The notes under the pieces were generated by a model, which worked only from the letters and a program-made list of their open reading frames with translations, was not told where the DNA came from and made no database searches. This document shows, one piece after another, positions 1-11,740 of a DNA stretch of 64,000 nucleotides. This DNA comes from Takakia lepidozioides. Its lineage: Eukaryota > Streptophyta > Takakiopsida > Takakiales > Takakiaceae. Numbering within the stretch: the first letter of the stretch is position 1; every line of letters begins with the position of its first letter. The translations under genes and the position numbers were made by a program. The stretch is taken from the NCBI GenBank assembly GCA_030704615.1, contig CM060731.1, forward strand, positions 54,730,221 to 54,794,220, given 5' to 3'.

Positions 1-1290
1 GACATTGTGATCTTGGGCATATAGTTGAATGTGTATGAAATGTGTGCATTGAAGTGTGAACAACCCGACTACAAGGCCAGAACCTGCGCCACTTGTCTTA
101 GGCCATCTCCAAATCACGTTTCGGCGGACAATCCCGTTCCGTTGCCTTGAAATTGCACCGTGGCGGGAAGGGAGTCCATTTGTGTGGCTCTATCACCATG
201 GCGGGAAGGGGAGCATGTTAAAAAGGAACATCGCCCGGCCACTTCACTCATTTGTTGTTTGCAGCTTCTTCCACCATCTTTCTTACTTAATTCTGATTCT
301 TGCAATGCTGCCCTTGAGACGGCAATTGCAAGTGACCGGATCCTTTGATCGTCGCTTTCAAAGACACTTACATGTAGCAGATCGCAGACCCCCAAATGCC
401 TGGAGAGAAAGCCAGACGGCAATCAATGCATGCACGGTTGTTTTGCACTGGTTGGGACGGAGTGGGGTGCAGAGGAGGCGTGCTGTGCCCGAGTTCGCAT
501 GCCTAGCATCCTGCAGCAGGCGTCTTGTGCACGTTGGGCAGTAGTACCCTCTGCTGTATGATTACCATTTGTGGTACAGACTCACCGGCCTCCCCTGTCC
601 ACTTGGGTCTTGGGATAGTGACTTATGGAGTTTGTACACAGAGTTGCATGTCGCGCAGGTACACCAAAATCTCCCATGTAACTCTCCTTCCATTTGTCAT
701 TCATGCTTGCATGTGATCCACGGGGTAATTTCCATGTTCTCCCAGCTGATGTGGGTTCTCAAATTCTCGGTGTGCAGGTGTGTGTGTGAGGACCTAAACC
801 TGGCATGGTGCGATGGGTGTCGAATGGACCCTTCTCTGCGATGGGAGAACCACTACAGTTGAGTTTGTTTTTGCTGAATCATTTGGCAGAACACTGTGTT
901 CACTTCTCACACATCATGCGCATTTTCTCCAAGAATGCATGTAAAGCGGAGCCATACACGGCATCATTGCAGTGTGTTTCCTTCGCCTAATTTTGAACGA
1001 AATAAAGTTAACGGATCCATGTCAGTTGTGTGAATCACTACATCTAGTTGTCTGGAGGATTGTAAGTGGTTATTTTGAAACGTCTCAAAGTCGAAAATGC
1101 CATAGTGTCGGATGCACGACACGTGTTCATATTTGAAATCAACAACGGCCGGATCTTCACTACAGATGGGGGGGTGTGTGATCACACTCCCTCCTTGTCC
1201 TTCTTTCCTCCTTTGCATGTCTTGGTCTTCCTCGCTCGTCTTTGTCTTGGTCATGGTCTATGTCCTCGCTCGTCTTCATCTTTGTCATGG
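1..1290. other. Intergenic, no gene recognised
   Basis: Short open frames occur on both strands, but none has a recognisable domain, a coherent splice pattern or composition unlike chance. I see no gene here. Confidence 0.5.
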
Positions 1291-1293
1291 TCT

Positions 1294-1581
1294 ATGTCCA
1301 CGCCTAGTAAGAAGCGCTCGACCGCCGAGGCAGCATCACCTCCTCCGACGGTGCGAAGGAGCCCCCGCCTGGCTCGACTGAATCCGGTACAGATGGCGTC
1401 GGTGCGAGAGGGAGGGCAGAGCGGTGGGCGGTCTTCGAGTTTGGATTTTTGACACAAGCGAGTATAGCATGGGCGACGACGATGAGGTGGAGGACAATTT
1501 GGCGGAAATTGCACCTCCATCTGCAGTGTCTCTCCAAAAGGTGCGCAAACGGCACAAACCCGCTGCGCATGAGGTGAGTTC
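1294..1581 (+). pseudogene. Possible 5' exon remnants of an unknown gene
   Basis: An ATG at 1294 opens a basic, Ser/Pro-rich stretch (MSTPSKKRSTAEAASPP, then RRSPRLARLN). The frame stops near 1450. A second, acidic then basic stretch (MGDDDEVEDNLAEI) starts at 1470 in another frame and ends at a good splice donor (GAG|gtgagt, about 1573). Such basic/Ser-Pro starts occur in many nuclear proteins and in plant transposases, so no function can be given. A LINE fragment begins about 50 bases after the donor, so an insertion may have cut a gene here. The frame break argues that it is dead or that an intron is hidden. Confidence 0.2.
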
Positions 1582-1623
1582 TACCCCTACTTGTGTTCAT
1601 GTTTTTTGGGCATTGAGTTCTCC

Positions 1624-2783
1624 TCAAACTGAAACTGGGATGCACATATCCATAAAGTTGTTCAAACAGATCTCGTAGTATAGAGGGCAGTAGAAGAAGA
1701 AGTGTTCTTCGGTTTCAATTTCCTTGCTGCGCCCTATGCAAGCTGGACATAGGTGGTCCTCCCGTTGCAGGTTTTCCCATCTGCCAGTCTCTATCCGTAG
1801 GTTGTGGGAACACACCCTGAACCGCCCCAATGCCCTCAAGAGGGAAGGAGATAAGGGTGCTGAAAGGTAATTTGGTCTCAAGATTCTATCATCGCGGAGC
1901 ACCATGAATGTCTCTCGATAGAAGTGGAGCTTTGTTGTGAGATTGGGTAGCATCCAAGTTCTCTTGACATGTAATTCCATAAGCTCTCTCCAAATGAGTC
2001 TGTTGCGGTCATGTCTGGATGTGATGTCCACCTCATCTGGGTTCATTGGTAATAGGAAAGCAGTAGAAAGTCCGTTACGTTTCAATAAACTGTCCACTCG
2101 AGCATACCAGGAGTTCCCGAAACCTGCAGCTTTGAGCCTCATAGATGTTGTGAGGGCCCTTGCCACTAGCCCTTTGGGTGGAAGGGCCTGCAATCTATGG
2201 AGAAAGATTGTAAGCCTGAACTGTGCCTCGGATTGCAATGGTACACATGCGAACTCTGCACCTAGGATCTGAGATGGAGTTGTGCTCCTGGCGCCAAGCA
2301 TTGCTTGGAGAAAAGATGACTGTAATGGTTCCAAATTCTTTTCCCACCAGGAGACAGGGACACCAGGTGCCTAGAACTCACAACCATAGATGGTAGCAGG
2401 GCTGACGACGGTGTCAAACAGCCACTTTTTGGTCGGGGGATGCCACAGATGTATTTGCTTGCATTTGGCGTGAAGGCGGACGGAGGCTGCCTTACCTTTA
2501 GTCAATCTGTCCAAGGCAGTGGCTGCAAAGTGAAACTTGGGGGAGTGGATAACTAGACCTAGGTACCGGTATGATTTGATAATCTCAATTTCCTGCTGGT
2601 TGAAGATGAATCTACGATCAGCCTAGCCATTGAAGACCATGATCTTGGTCTTGCTAAGATTGACTTGCATCCCATAGTCTTTGTAGAACTGTTCCAAATT
2701 TTTGAGATGGTGTTGCAGAAAGACCGGGGATTGTGCCAAAAGGGCAACATCATCAGCGTAGAGGAGATCTGATTGGGCAGAAA
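1624..2783 (-). pseudogene. 5'-truncated non-LTR (LINE) reverse transcriptase fragment
   Basis: Read on the minus strand, the protein enters the reverse transcriptase at the catalytic YADDVALLAQSP motif (about 2740-2775). It continues through the thumb region (NLSKTKIMVFNG, then a stop; SYRYLGLVIHSP) and ends in a zinc-finger-like tail (CPAC...EEHFFFYCPLY, about 1690-1750). In-frame stops occur after FNG (about 2624) and near 2373 (CEF stop APG). The fingers and palm upstream of YADD, the endonuclease and ORF1 are absent, so this is a 5'-truncated, dead copy, as LINE insertions commonly are. The motif set is that of plant LINE polymerases whose YADD is followed by a long linker and NLSKTK. 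Confidence 0.75.
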
Positions 2784-3330
2784 ATGAAGTTAGGCAAAAA
2801 ACATCCCTGAACATGTTTTCAATTTGTGACATGGGGGAGGACATCGTGGAAAAACCTTCAGGTCTACCACTATGTGCAGAGGGACTAATTTTTAGGTCAA
2901 GGAAATGTTGCTTTGTCACGTCATTGCACCTGCGTTGGAGTATGCATTTGCTATATGCATTGATAACTCCAACGAGGCTAGGTCTGCAATATCCTTTCAA
3001 GTGGGGGTGCTTAAGGAGTGGATGTCCGCATGCTCCAAAATAGCCAATGTGGCTGTTCATGGTGAGTTTGGCATCCCTTTCTTAACCGGAAGTGGTGGGA
3101 ATAGCTGGTGAGATGGTAGAGTCTATTGCAACACATCTCTTTACACCAGATATCGTAAGTTAATCGACTCTATATCTTGGAAATAGGGGAGAAAGCCATG
3201 TGTGCTGCCCCAAAATTGTGTAATGACAAAGAAGTTAGGCATAAAACATCCATGAACATGTTTCTAGATTGTGACATGGGGGAGGACATCCCGGATGACC
3301 TGAAGGGTCTACCCACTATGTGCACCAGAC
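2780..3330. repeat. Pair of about 100-bp direct repeats
   Basis: Positions 2780-2880 and 3225-3330 are diverged copies of each other. Both contain GAAGTTAGGCA, AAACATCC(c/a)TGAACATGTTT, GTGACATGGGGGAGGACATC and a CTACC...CTATGTGCA stretch. The first copy lies directly against the truncated end of the LINE fragment. The 340 bases between them show no gene. I do not know what repeat family this is. Confidence 0.6.
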
Positions 3331-3860
3331 TTAAATTGTGGATTTGGTGAGGAAGCCTACTTTTGGACAGCAAACAAAAGCTGAGAGGGATGAGAGAGTG
3401 CTATTGCCCGTTCTGTCGGCTCCACAAACATAATATTCATTGTCTGACTCACTGCCCGGGGTGCTATCACCAGATAGACCACCGGATATCCAAGCTATCA
3501 ATTGAATTGTGTCTGCACCTGTGTTTACCAACATTGAGAGTCTTTAGGCCTTTTGGGGCTCCGTTGCTGGGCTCCGCCATACAGCCATTGAATAGATGTC
3601 CACTGGATATGTGCAAAACCCGAATGGATGTTCTGTTTCCTGGTAAGTTTCATGTGGTACTGATGTGAACCCGCCCACATTCTGTTTCTTCACCAATGAA
3701 TGGGCTTACATGTTATGAGGACATTCTATCCCTCTCCTTTTCAGTTTTTGGCACTTGCGCTGCAGGGGAGTGGGTTTGAGGTCTGCTGTTTATGGTTATG
3801 GTTGTGGGATGGTTTGTGCTCTGGTGACGTTGTGTACAGTAGGACTACAGCTGATGCACC
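3331..3860. other. No gene recognised
   Basis: Only short frames are present on both strands. None has a motif, and none links convincingly to the transposase-like segment that follows. Confidence 0.4.
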
Positions 3861-4700
3861 TTGTGTGTGGGATGTTTCTGGCAGTGGAAGGGGAGTGAAG
3901 CTGCAGCAAAGCACTCACAGCCACCATACAATGCCAACCAACACCAACCTTGGCACCCACCCCCTGCCGGATGGTCTCCACAACAGAGTGCACCATGGGG
4001 AGCCCCCCTTGCTTCGGGGTCGTGGCGCTGGCTTCCTGATGCGCCACGTCACAATGGGGCCTCCCACATCTCCATACGGCCCTCCCCTCCGGCACACATC
4101 AGTAACCCCCCACAACGTATGACGGCGCTGCTCCAGAGCATGGGGGCAGGAAACGGTCATCAGAGCTGAGGAAGGAACGACGCCATGCCATGAAACAATG
4201 GGAAGGAGATGGAGAGGGGAAGGGTGGCTACAGGGCTAAAGCGCCACAAGGTGGAGGTGCATGGAAATGGAGTCATCAATGCTGGCTGCGAAGGTAAGGA
4301 ACACTGGCAGCGTGATTTGCGTGGCCTGGCATTGCGTTACCTTGACTCAAGCGTACAAGACATTGACCAACAGTCCCAGAGTGCCATGTCAACAGTAATA
4401 GAGGGCATAAATGGAATGTACGAGTACACACCTATCCCTGCCAATCGTGATTTTATAGTGAAGTAATGTGGGAAGATAATGAAAGGAGAAAGAGCAAAAC
4501 TGAAAGATAAATGGGCGAAGACTGGTGTGAGGCCAATGAACACTGAACCCGCCTATTGGGATAAGCTTGTTGCCTACTGGGAGTCCCCTCGTGGACTTGC
4601 AAAGGTTGAAGGGATGAAGCAAGCGCGTGCTTGTGTCACGAACCCCTCGCGTTGGGGCCGGGCAGGAGTTGCAGGCCAAGCAGCCCGTTTGGTAATCTCC
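3861..4700 (+). pseudogene. Ptta/En-Spm-like plant transposase remnant
   Basis: The first part (3861-4165) is rich in Pro, Gln, Trp and His (PPYNANQHQPWHPPP). Several plant CACTA-type open frames start in this way. After a frame change the stretch 4390-4690 reads ANRDFIVK, a stop, GERAKLKDKWAK, then YWDKLVAYWESPRGLAKVEG and MKQARACV. The order of a Lys/Arg-rich helix, then W-x2-L-V-x-Y-W, then K-x5-A-R is the pattern I know from the plant transposase family Ptta/En/Spm (Transposase_24). An in-frame stop at about 4464 and at least one frame change make it non-functional as read, unless short introns exist (a GT at about 4293 could be a donor). No terminal inverted repeats were identified. Confidence 0.4.
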
Positions 4701-4989
4701 CTCACCCCCTTCTCATTGCTCTTACGTTGTGGCATGTTCTGATGGAAGAGACACCCACGAGTGAGTTTTATTGCTTGTGCAGAATTAGTTGTTATGTGAT
4801 ATGCAGGGCAGTGCATTGTCCATATGCTCCTGGCATTTTGTACTGACAGTGTGTGGATGGGCAAATACAGAAAAGACGCAAAGCGCGGAGCCCGTCACTA
4901 TCCGAGCTCGGGGCGGAGCAAAAGAACGCTGCGACTGGCACCCCATCAGAGTATGTTTTGAGCCAGGTATGTTTTGAAGTCCGGTTTCC

Positions 4990-6170
4990 ATTCATGAATC
5001 TGTTGTTGTACTAAGATTTGGTGGGTATGTGGGGCCCCCACGCATGGTACAGGAGGGGTGTTATGCCAAACCCAGCCATCTCCGAATGCCTGAAATCCTG
5101 CACATTCGGCCTCTTCTTCTAGTTTTAAACAGTACGGGTGGGTGTTTGTATGCGTAGGGAGCGGGGAACTCAATGGCAGCCCGCATCGGGGCCCTGGAGA
5201 GGCTTGCGGCTCTCTCTGCGGAGCGGGAGAGGGGTGTCGCGCGGCTTTTGCTCATCCATCCCTTCGCTATCCGAGGCGGAAACTCCAAGATAGAAGAGTT
5301 GGAAATCTCTAAGCACTCAGCCCGTTCAGAACAATCAGTCATGACCTACAGCTAGTGTATCATGGGGGTGTTTCCTATTTGTTTTCCTTCTCACATTCAT
5401 GTTAGCTAGTTACCTTACTGTTGGTAATTAAGTATCAGTTTGCTTCAGCAATCTATCGGATCCCATCAACTCATCCATTCATTCCACAGCTTCACTCAGA
5501 TCTCTCTACACAGTGTGAGTATGAAGTATGTATCAGATTAATATCTATCGAGTATCAGGCTGAAGCCATGGAGTCTCTAATCTGCTCTACATTACAACTC
5601 TACTGCTTGCATTCATTAAGCATCAACAGATCGCCCTCCTCCTACTCTGTGCTCTCCCTCCTTCCGCTCAGAGATGCGCTCTCTCCTCCTTTCCTCCCGT
5701 GATGTCCGAAGCCCTCTCTCCAAGTGATCTCTCCCCCTTCTCCCAGAATTCCCCCAAGAAGTGATCATTTTTCCAGTCCTCGCTCCTCGCTTTATTTTCC
5801 TACCCGTTGTTCTAACCGTTTCTCTCACTAACCGTCACCCGTGAACTAACATGTTCCATTCGCAGATGTTCTTCCCCACAGTCGTTCCCTGTCCTGCTAT
5901 CCGTTCCCTATGGTCGTGACAGCTGTGTCAAGCTTTGACTGGCTGTGCGACTGTGTTGGACTGTGTCAGCTGTGTTGGCTGTGTCGGACTGTGACGGGCT
6001 GTGTTGGCTGTGACGAGCTGTGTAACCCCCCTTAAAGTGCGCTGCTGTCACCCCTAAGGCTCCTGTTGGTCTCAGTCTGTGCAAAAATTAAGGGTCCCCC
6101 ACAGATCCCGTAAAAGTGTCTAAGTCCCAGACAGTCCTCCAACATTACCCCTTCCCCTCTCAAAAAGCCG
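4990..6170. other. Intergenic with a TGTG-rich stretch
   Basis: No gene is recognised. Positions 5920-6025 are a degenerate short repeat built on GGCTGTG, GACTGTG and GTGTTGGCTGTG. Positions 6120-6180 (CCCTTCCCCTCTC...CCGTGTCCTCACGG) resemble, in reverse, the Gly/Glu-rich end that often precedes the 3' LTR of plant gypsy elements. That makes it possible that the minus-strand open frame ending at 6240 belongs to a retroelement. No paired LTRs were found. Confidence 0.35.
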
Positions 6171-6239
6171 TGTCCTCACGGTTTACTGATTGGGATTAGC
6201 AAATCTTTGTGAGCGAGCACCTTTCTGACGTTGAGAGTT

Positions 6240-9200
6240 TCATGGCGGACTGTGTGTACGAGCCCGAGGTCTGTCACTGGTTGACGGAGATGATTGAACA
6301 CTACCTGGATATGTAAGGCCCTCTGGAGGCTGATATCGAGGTAATCTTTCAGGCATAGGAGACCCCCGTCGTTTCTTCTCTGCCATCTGAATTGCATAGT
6401 CTTCTCCCATGTCAAAAGAGTCCGCTGAAGAAACAGTTGTATCAGAATCCTCATCGCCTCTCAGGTGTTTTAACTTCCGAACTTTTTGTGGAATCCTCTG
6501 GGGCATACAATGTTGTCCTACTATGTCTGGAAGTTTAAACTTTAAAACTTGCTGTAAACGCTGAATGGTAAAATTGGTAAAGACCCTGAGCTCCTTGTCT
6601 GTCCAGGTGAGTGGTGTACCAATGACTTGTGAATTGTGCAAGTATTTCCATGCCTCATGTCCCTTAAAGAAAATATCATCAAGGCCGAATTTCTGTGTTG
6701 ACAAATTGTTCCAGGCCGCATGAAACCATGAACGAATTTGAGAATCCTTTTGCATCATAACTTTTGCCTCATATAGGTACATATGAGGTGGCACTGAAGG
6801 TAAGACCCAATGATCCCCACTGGAATAACTCAGAAAGCGCGATTGCATCTTGTGCTGCTCAATGTGGTAACGTACCAGAAAACAAACAGCGTAGTATAAC
6901 CCGCATCCCATGACAATACTTGCTACCTCCTTGGTCTTGGTATAAATGAATCCATGTACAACTTGGAAGACAATTAATTCCTTCAACATGGTACCTGCCT
7001 CATGCCAGTACTGTGCAAAGTGATGATCCTCAATTGGTCGATTGTTCGGAAGAACTTTAGTCCTAGTTGCCACTGGCAGCCAAATGCGCATGATTTGATA
7101 GTAATGTGCCAATGACTGCGGAAGACTAAATTCTTTCCAAGCCAAATCTAACATAATGGGAATTTGGTTGAAGGGCATAATCATAGCCCTATTGTACTCC
7201 CTTGCAGCTGGAGTTTTAGGTGGGTTAAAAGCAGCATTCCCCCATACCTCAGGCTGTGGTGGCTGTGGTGTGGCTGTAGTAACAACAGGGTCAGCTACTG
7301 GCACAGTGACTTGTTGTGGTGTTGGTGGCACTAGCTCTTGTACCATTGGCATCTCCTGCACCCCCTGTGAAGAAGACTGAAAAGCCAAAGTTCTGGCTTG
7401 TAAATAAGAAGCCATTAGCTGTTCCTCAGGTATATAGACTCTTTTGTCGATATTTGAAGTGAGGTCCTCCACTTGAGTCTGCAGGCCGTCTACATCCTCC
7501 TGTAACTCCGCTATCCTAATATAGACATTGTCTATAGTAGTTGTGGCAATGTTCTGCACTTGCAGCCTGAGCTCATTCATCTCGCTTTGGGTGAGCTTTC
7601 GTGGTGCTTTTGCCCTCCACTGGCCCTTGTGCTAACCAGACCTGCATAAGGTGGTTATCCACCAAGTTGTTTGTGGTTCCTCTGAGAGTGTGCTCCTCTC
7701 TGAGTTTGTACACATCTAACTGCTGTTGTAAAGCCTCCATGCGCTTCGCATGAGGTTCAACCAAATTCGCATAGGCAGCAAGTAGATTATTGGCTTCCTT
7801 CCAAGCCTTGTTAGTGACCGAGATTTCATTTCTATTGGCCATGACCGTTTGTTGCAACTCCAGGATGTGCCTCTCTTGGTCAGCTTCAACCTGCCTGTAT
7901 TGCTTGAAAATATCCTCATTGCGACAGATTGTATCCTTCATATCGACAATGAGTTTCATTTGCTCAACATTCTCTTCTTCTGCCTTCGTACATCTTTCCG
8001 CTTGACTGTTTATTTCTTTTGTAGATTGGTCAAGCATAGTTATGAGTGCACATTGTATGGCCATCCTGTCATGCACTGTCTGCAACTCCATATGTAGTGC
8101 ATTCACTTATTGCAACTTGCTTTCATGCTTCATTTGCATTTGGTATAGCTGTTGCTTATGTGCTTCGTGCAAGTGGTCTTGTGCGAGGCCTGCCTCAATC
8201 AATTGTTCCTTGGCCAATTGCAAAGCCGCTTCTGTATTCTCTAAGTCTTGCTGCATCTTGAGAGTGACCTCTTCATCGACCTTGTTTGCACACTCTGTGG
8301 CAAGTCTAGCCTCAAACTCTTTCCTGAGTTCCTCCCTCAAAGCTGCCAATTGAGTAGTGGGAACATGGGATTTGACATAAGTACCCAACAAATTCAGTGT
8401 CCTGCTTATGGAACTCATAAACATAGCCTGTTGAGGGTCATCTTGGTGAGCTTGCTGCTGTTCTCCCTGATCCTCAACAGTATGATGCCTTACGAACCAT
8501 TCAGGCCATTGCCCCACCAGATTTTCTTCCTGAACCACTTCATCCGTCACTGGTGCTACAGTGTCTTGGCATTCTACCTGTGGTACCTCCGTCACAGGTG
8601 TGTGTATTATATGCGCCGCAGGGTTTCTCCTGGACAACCGTTGCACCTCCGGAATCATTGTGTCCTTGACCATACCATAATATTCATAGAGAAGGTCCCC
8701 CTTCTCAATTTCTGCCACCACCTGTTCTGTAATGGGAATATCTAACCCTTCTTTTTCTAAATCAATTATTTCTGGTTGAACTGCATGGACAACTTGTGGT
8801 AACTTTGTGACAAGCCGATCATCTGGCTGTGATGGCTGTGATACTGAAGTAACTTCCTCTTCCCTCTCTGAAGGTCCTGCTTCCAGTAATAGCAGTTCTC
8901 TGTGCTGCTGTGCCCCTTCCTGCACAAGAGCTTGGGAAACATTATCATGCGGATTCCGTGAAGCCAGTGGATCCGCCACTACAGTCTTTCCCCGTCTCTG
9001 TCTCTAAGACTCGGGTTGCCCTGCTAGTCCACCCTCACTGTGTGAAGAGCCTTGCTCTTCCATTGCAGTGGTTTCTGGCTCAAACACTCCCATCTCCTTT
9101 CTTTCTCGCGCATCAAGTATGCCAGAATCAAGAATTATTTGAGCAATAATTGGTCCAGACACTATGATAGGAGACTTTGCGGCAGTACCCTGTAATCTTT

Positions 9201-9375
9201 TCATCTCCTCTACCAGTGCGTTGTACATTATGTCCGCCCATTCTACCTCTTCTCCTCTCAGGGCTTTGTAGTTGGCTTCCCCGCCTTGATCCTCTTCTAT
9301 CTCTCCATCATCATTTTGCCCCGCCTCTGTTCTCGCACCGAAATCTAAGATCAAGTAAAGCGTATAGCTAGCGGC
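6240..9375 (-). pseudogene. Unrecognised coiled-coil protein, broken frame
   Basis: Minus-strand segments 9354-9004, 8979-8107 and 8106-7573 lie in one frame and are separated only by single stops (TAG at about 9005, TAA at 8107-8109). A frameshift near 7580-7610 leads to 7580-6240. Together they encode roughly 1,030 residues. There is an acidic N-terminal part, a Gln/Glu-rich coiled coil (about 8400-7500; LAKEQLIEAGLAQD, AELQEDVDGLQTQVEDL), and a Pro/Val/Gln linker. Then comes a globular stretch rich in aromatic residues (HHFAQYWHEAGTMLKELIV, RSWFHAAWNNLSTQKFGLDD). The tail is basic and Ser/Pro-rich. No ATG start is evident; the frame is open upstream to about 9505. I recognise no family. 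The intact length argues for a once-expressed gene or a retroelement-associated frame. Confidence 0.55.
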
Positions 9376-9379
9376 AGTA

Positions 9380-11740
9380 AAATGATTCTTCGGTGTGGTA
9401 TTCCGAACACACCTGCAACAGATGAGGAAGGAGCTGCAGAAGCCACAGCTATAGCTCGCCGCCTCATTCTTCGAGTGCCTTTGGAATGGGCACTACTTGC
9501 CGGCGTTCCCCTGTCTGCCAAATCCCTTCAACAGACTCTGTCAAAACCTCAAAACTATCTATACAACTATGCAACATTTCTCTGCATGATGGCACTGCCT
9601 TCTGAATCCCACATCTTCCCTTGCATGAGAATTGAGCAGAAAATATTCAACAAAGGAATTACAACAATTTGAATCAAAAGAGAAGATACAAAACCTGTTG
9701 CTGCGGTGGTTGCACTGAATTGGGAGGGGAAGCACGGCTTTGGCGTCGCCACAAAAACAAAGGAACTACAGAACACCTAAGATTCCCAGCAAAGGCTCCA
9801 TCCCTCCAATTCGCAAGGTGGCACCGGTAGTAATGGAACAATTTGGCTTGAAAGTTCAAGCTTTTCTTCCGGTGCCCGCACAGAAATCCTCCTATCTGCA
9901 GACGAATTGAGTGGAAGTATCTTGTTTGAGGGAGAAAGAGGAGCGAGACGACGAGGAAGAGGAGTATTCCGACCAACCTGGACGAACGATTACTTCCGTT
10001 CATGCGGACATATGAGGCCGGCCTGCCATCATTGTCTTGATTTGTGATGCTACTGAAGGCACTGGAAATTGTGGCAGATGGGCAAGGTCATCCATGAATC
10101 GATAGTGCGGCAAGGAATTGATGCTGAAGGAGGTATGTTCCAGATCAGCGACCCGTGATTTGAAAGGTTCTGGATGACAGGACATGACTGGGGTTTCCGT
10201 GTGGGAATTGCTGTCGGATTTACTATGAAATGGTTTTCGTGTGCAATGTCTGCTTGTGACGTCTTTGCATCGTGCGTGCATGCTTGAGAGAAAGAAAGAA
10301 AATTCAGGTCGCATCCATCCTGTCCGATTCAACTCCTTGCACAGTAGGTTGGAGTCTCCTTCCCCGGTGGTTAACTGGATATCTTGGTGTGCCCTGACCC
10401 TGAGGTTTCGGGCAATACCTCTCCAGCCTGACCCCTACCAAGCCCAGAAACCGCAATGCCAGGTTCGATGCCACCAGCAATAAGTATAGTGCTCCAGAAA
10501 TCTGCTAGAGAGCTTGATCAACTCCTCTGCATTTTGGGAATGCAGTGTGTGGTTGAGTCTGGGTTGAAGGCAGAAAATGGGTTGTCGTCATTGTTGGGCT
10601 TTTACTGGGGGTTTTGGTGTGACATAGCCTAATCAACGTAGGCATCGACCTAAATTTCTCAAAAGGCCCAGAGCTAAAGGAGAACACATGTATGCGTAAG
10701 TGCAATGCTTTTACATTAGTACGACAGCGTGCCCTTGAGGGTAAGGTTCCCTGGGCGTACGGATATTCTGGGAGCCAGTGGTGGGGTCTCAGCTCGCCTG
10801 GATATATGAGATCCAGCTGAACATGTCGTATTGCTCTACTTCTGCAGGTACAGGGATGTTGATTGTATAGGATTGACATCAGACTAGAACATCAGGTGAT
10901 TCCAGCCATGGCCTCCTAGCCTTCTAGATCAGATGTGATACATGTGGCTCTGGTTGCATTGCCAATCACACTGGAAAAGCTTATAACATCCACAGGAAGC
11001 CAAGAGCTTCTGGAGCAAAAATGTGTGGCAAACAAGGAAATCACTGAGAACACCCCTAAGTCTTTGGCCCAAGAGGGACATGTTACTTGGAAGCAGGGCA
11101 AGCTGCATGTGCAAGTTAAAATCATTACACACATTACACGTTAAATTAAGATGATTGTATTCTGAACAAGTGCTGATTTCTGATCCATGAGTAAAGCTAG
11201 CACAGCAAATATTTTCTTCACCACTTTGCTTAACACTATAGAAGAACTTAGTGGAAGTGCGGTTCTTATGAGGGTGCCTTGAGCATAGTCCCAATCTTTG
11301 ATGAAGACACACATCACTTGATAAGGAGTTCATCTGATTGAGAGTTCATTTGCTTATGTATGTCTGAACATGTCTGTACATGACCATAGTGCTGTAAAAT
11401 GACAAGATCTAGGGTAGTTGTAGGCCAAATGAATCATTATATATAACTCAAAGAGCTTGCTATTAGTTAGAGCTAATATCCCTGAGAAAACTCCAAGCAT
11501 CACATCTCCCTGTAGTGGCACAGTATGTCAATGATGGCTAGAGTGTAACTTGCAATCTCAAAGTGTAAGACACACATTAACAATGGACTTTATGTGACTG
11601 AACTTAATCTCTGGTGTGTGTTTTGTTAGGAAGTACAATAGCTGTCATGAGTTGGAGGGGAAAAACTCCAAGGAGCTTTACAGCAGTTTGAGGGGTCAAG
11701 TATCAAATGCTGGAAGGCCCAGCAACAGTGAAACACTACC
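9380..11740. other. Intergenic, upstream of the TNO1-like gene
   Basis: Short frames only, with no domain recognised. The promoter and any 5' untranslated exon of the gene starting at 11741 should lie here, but I cannot point to a clear core promoter. Confidence 0.4.
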
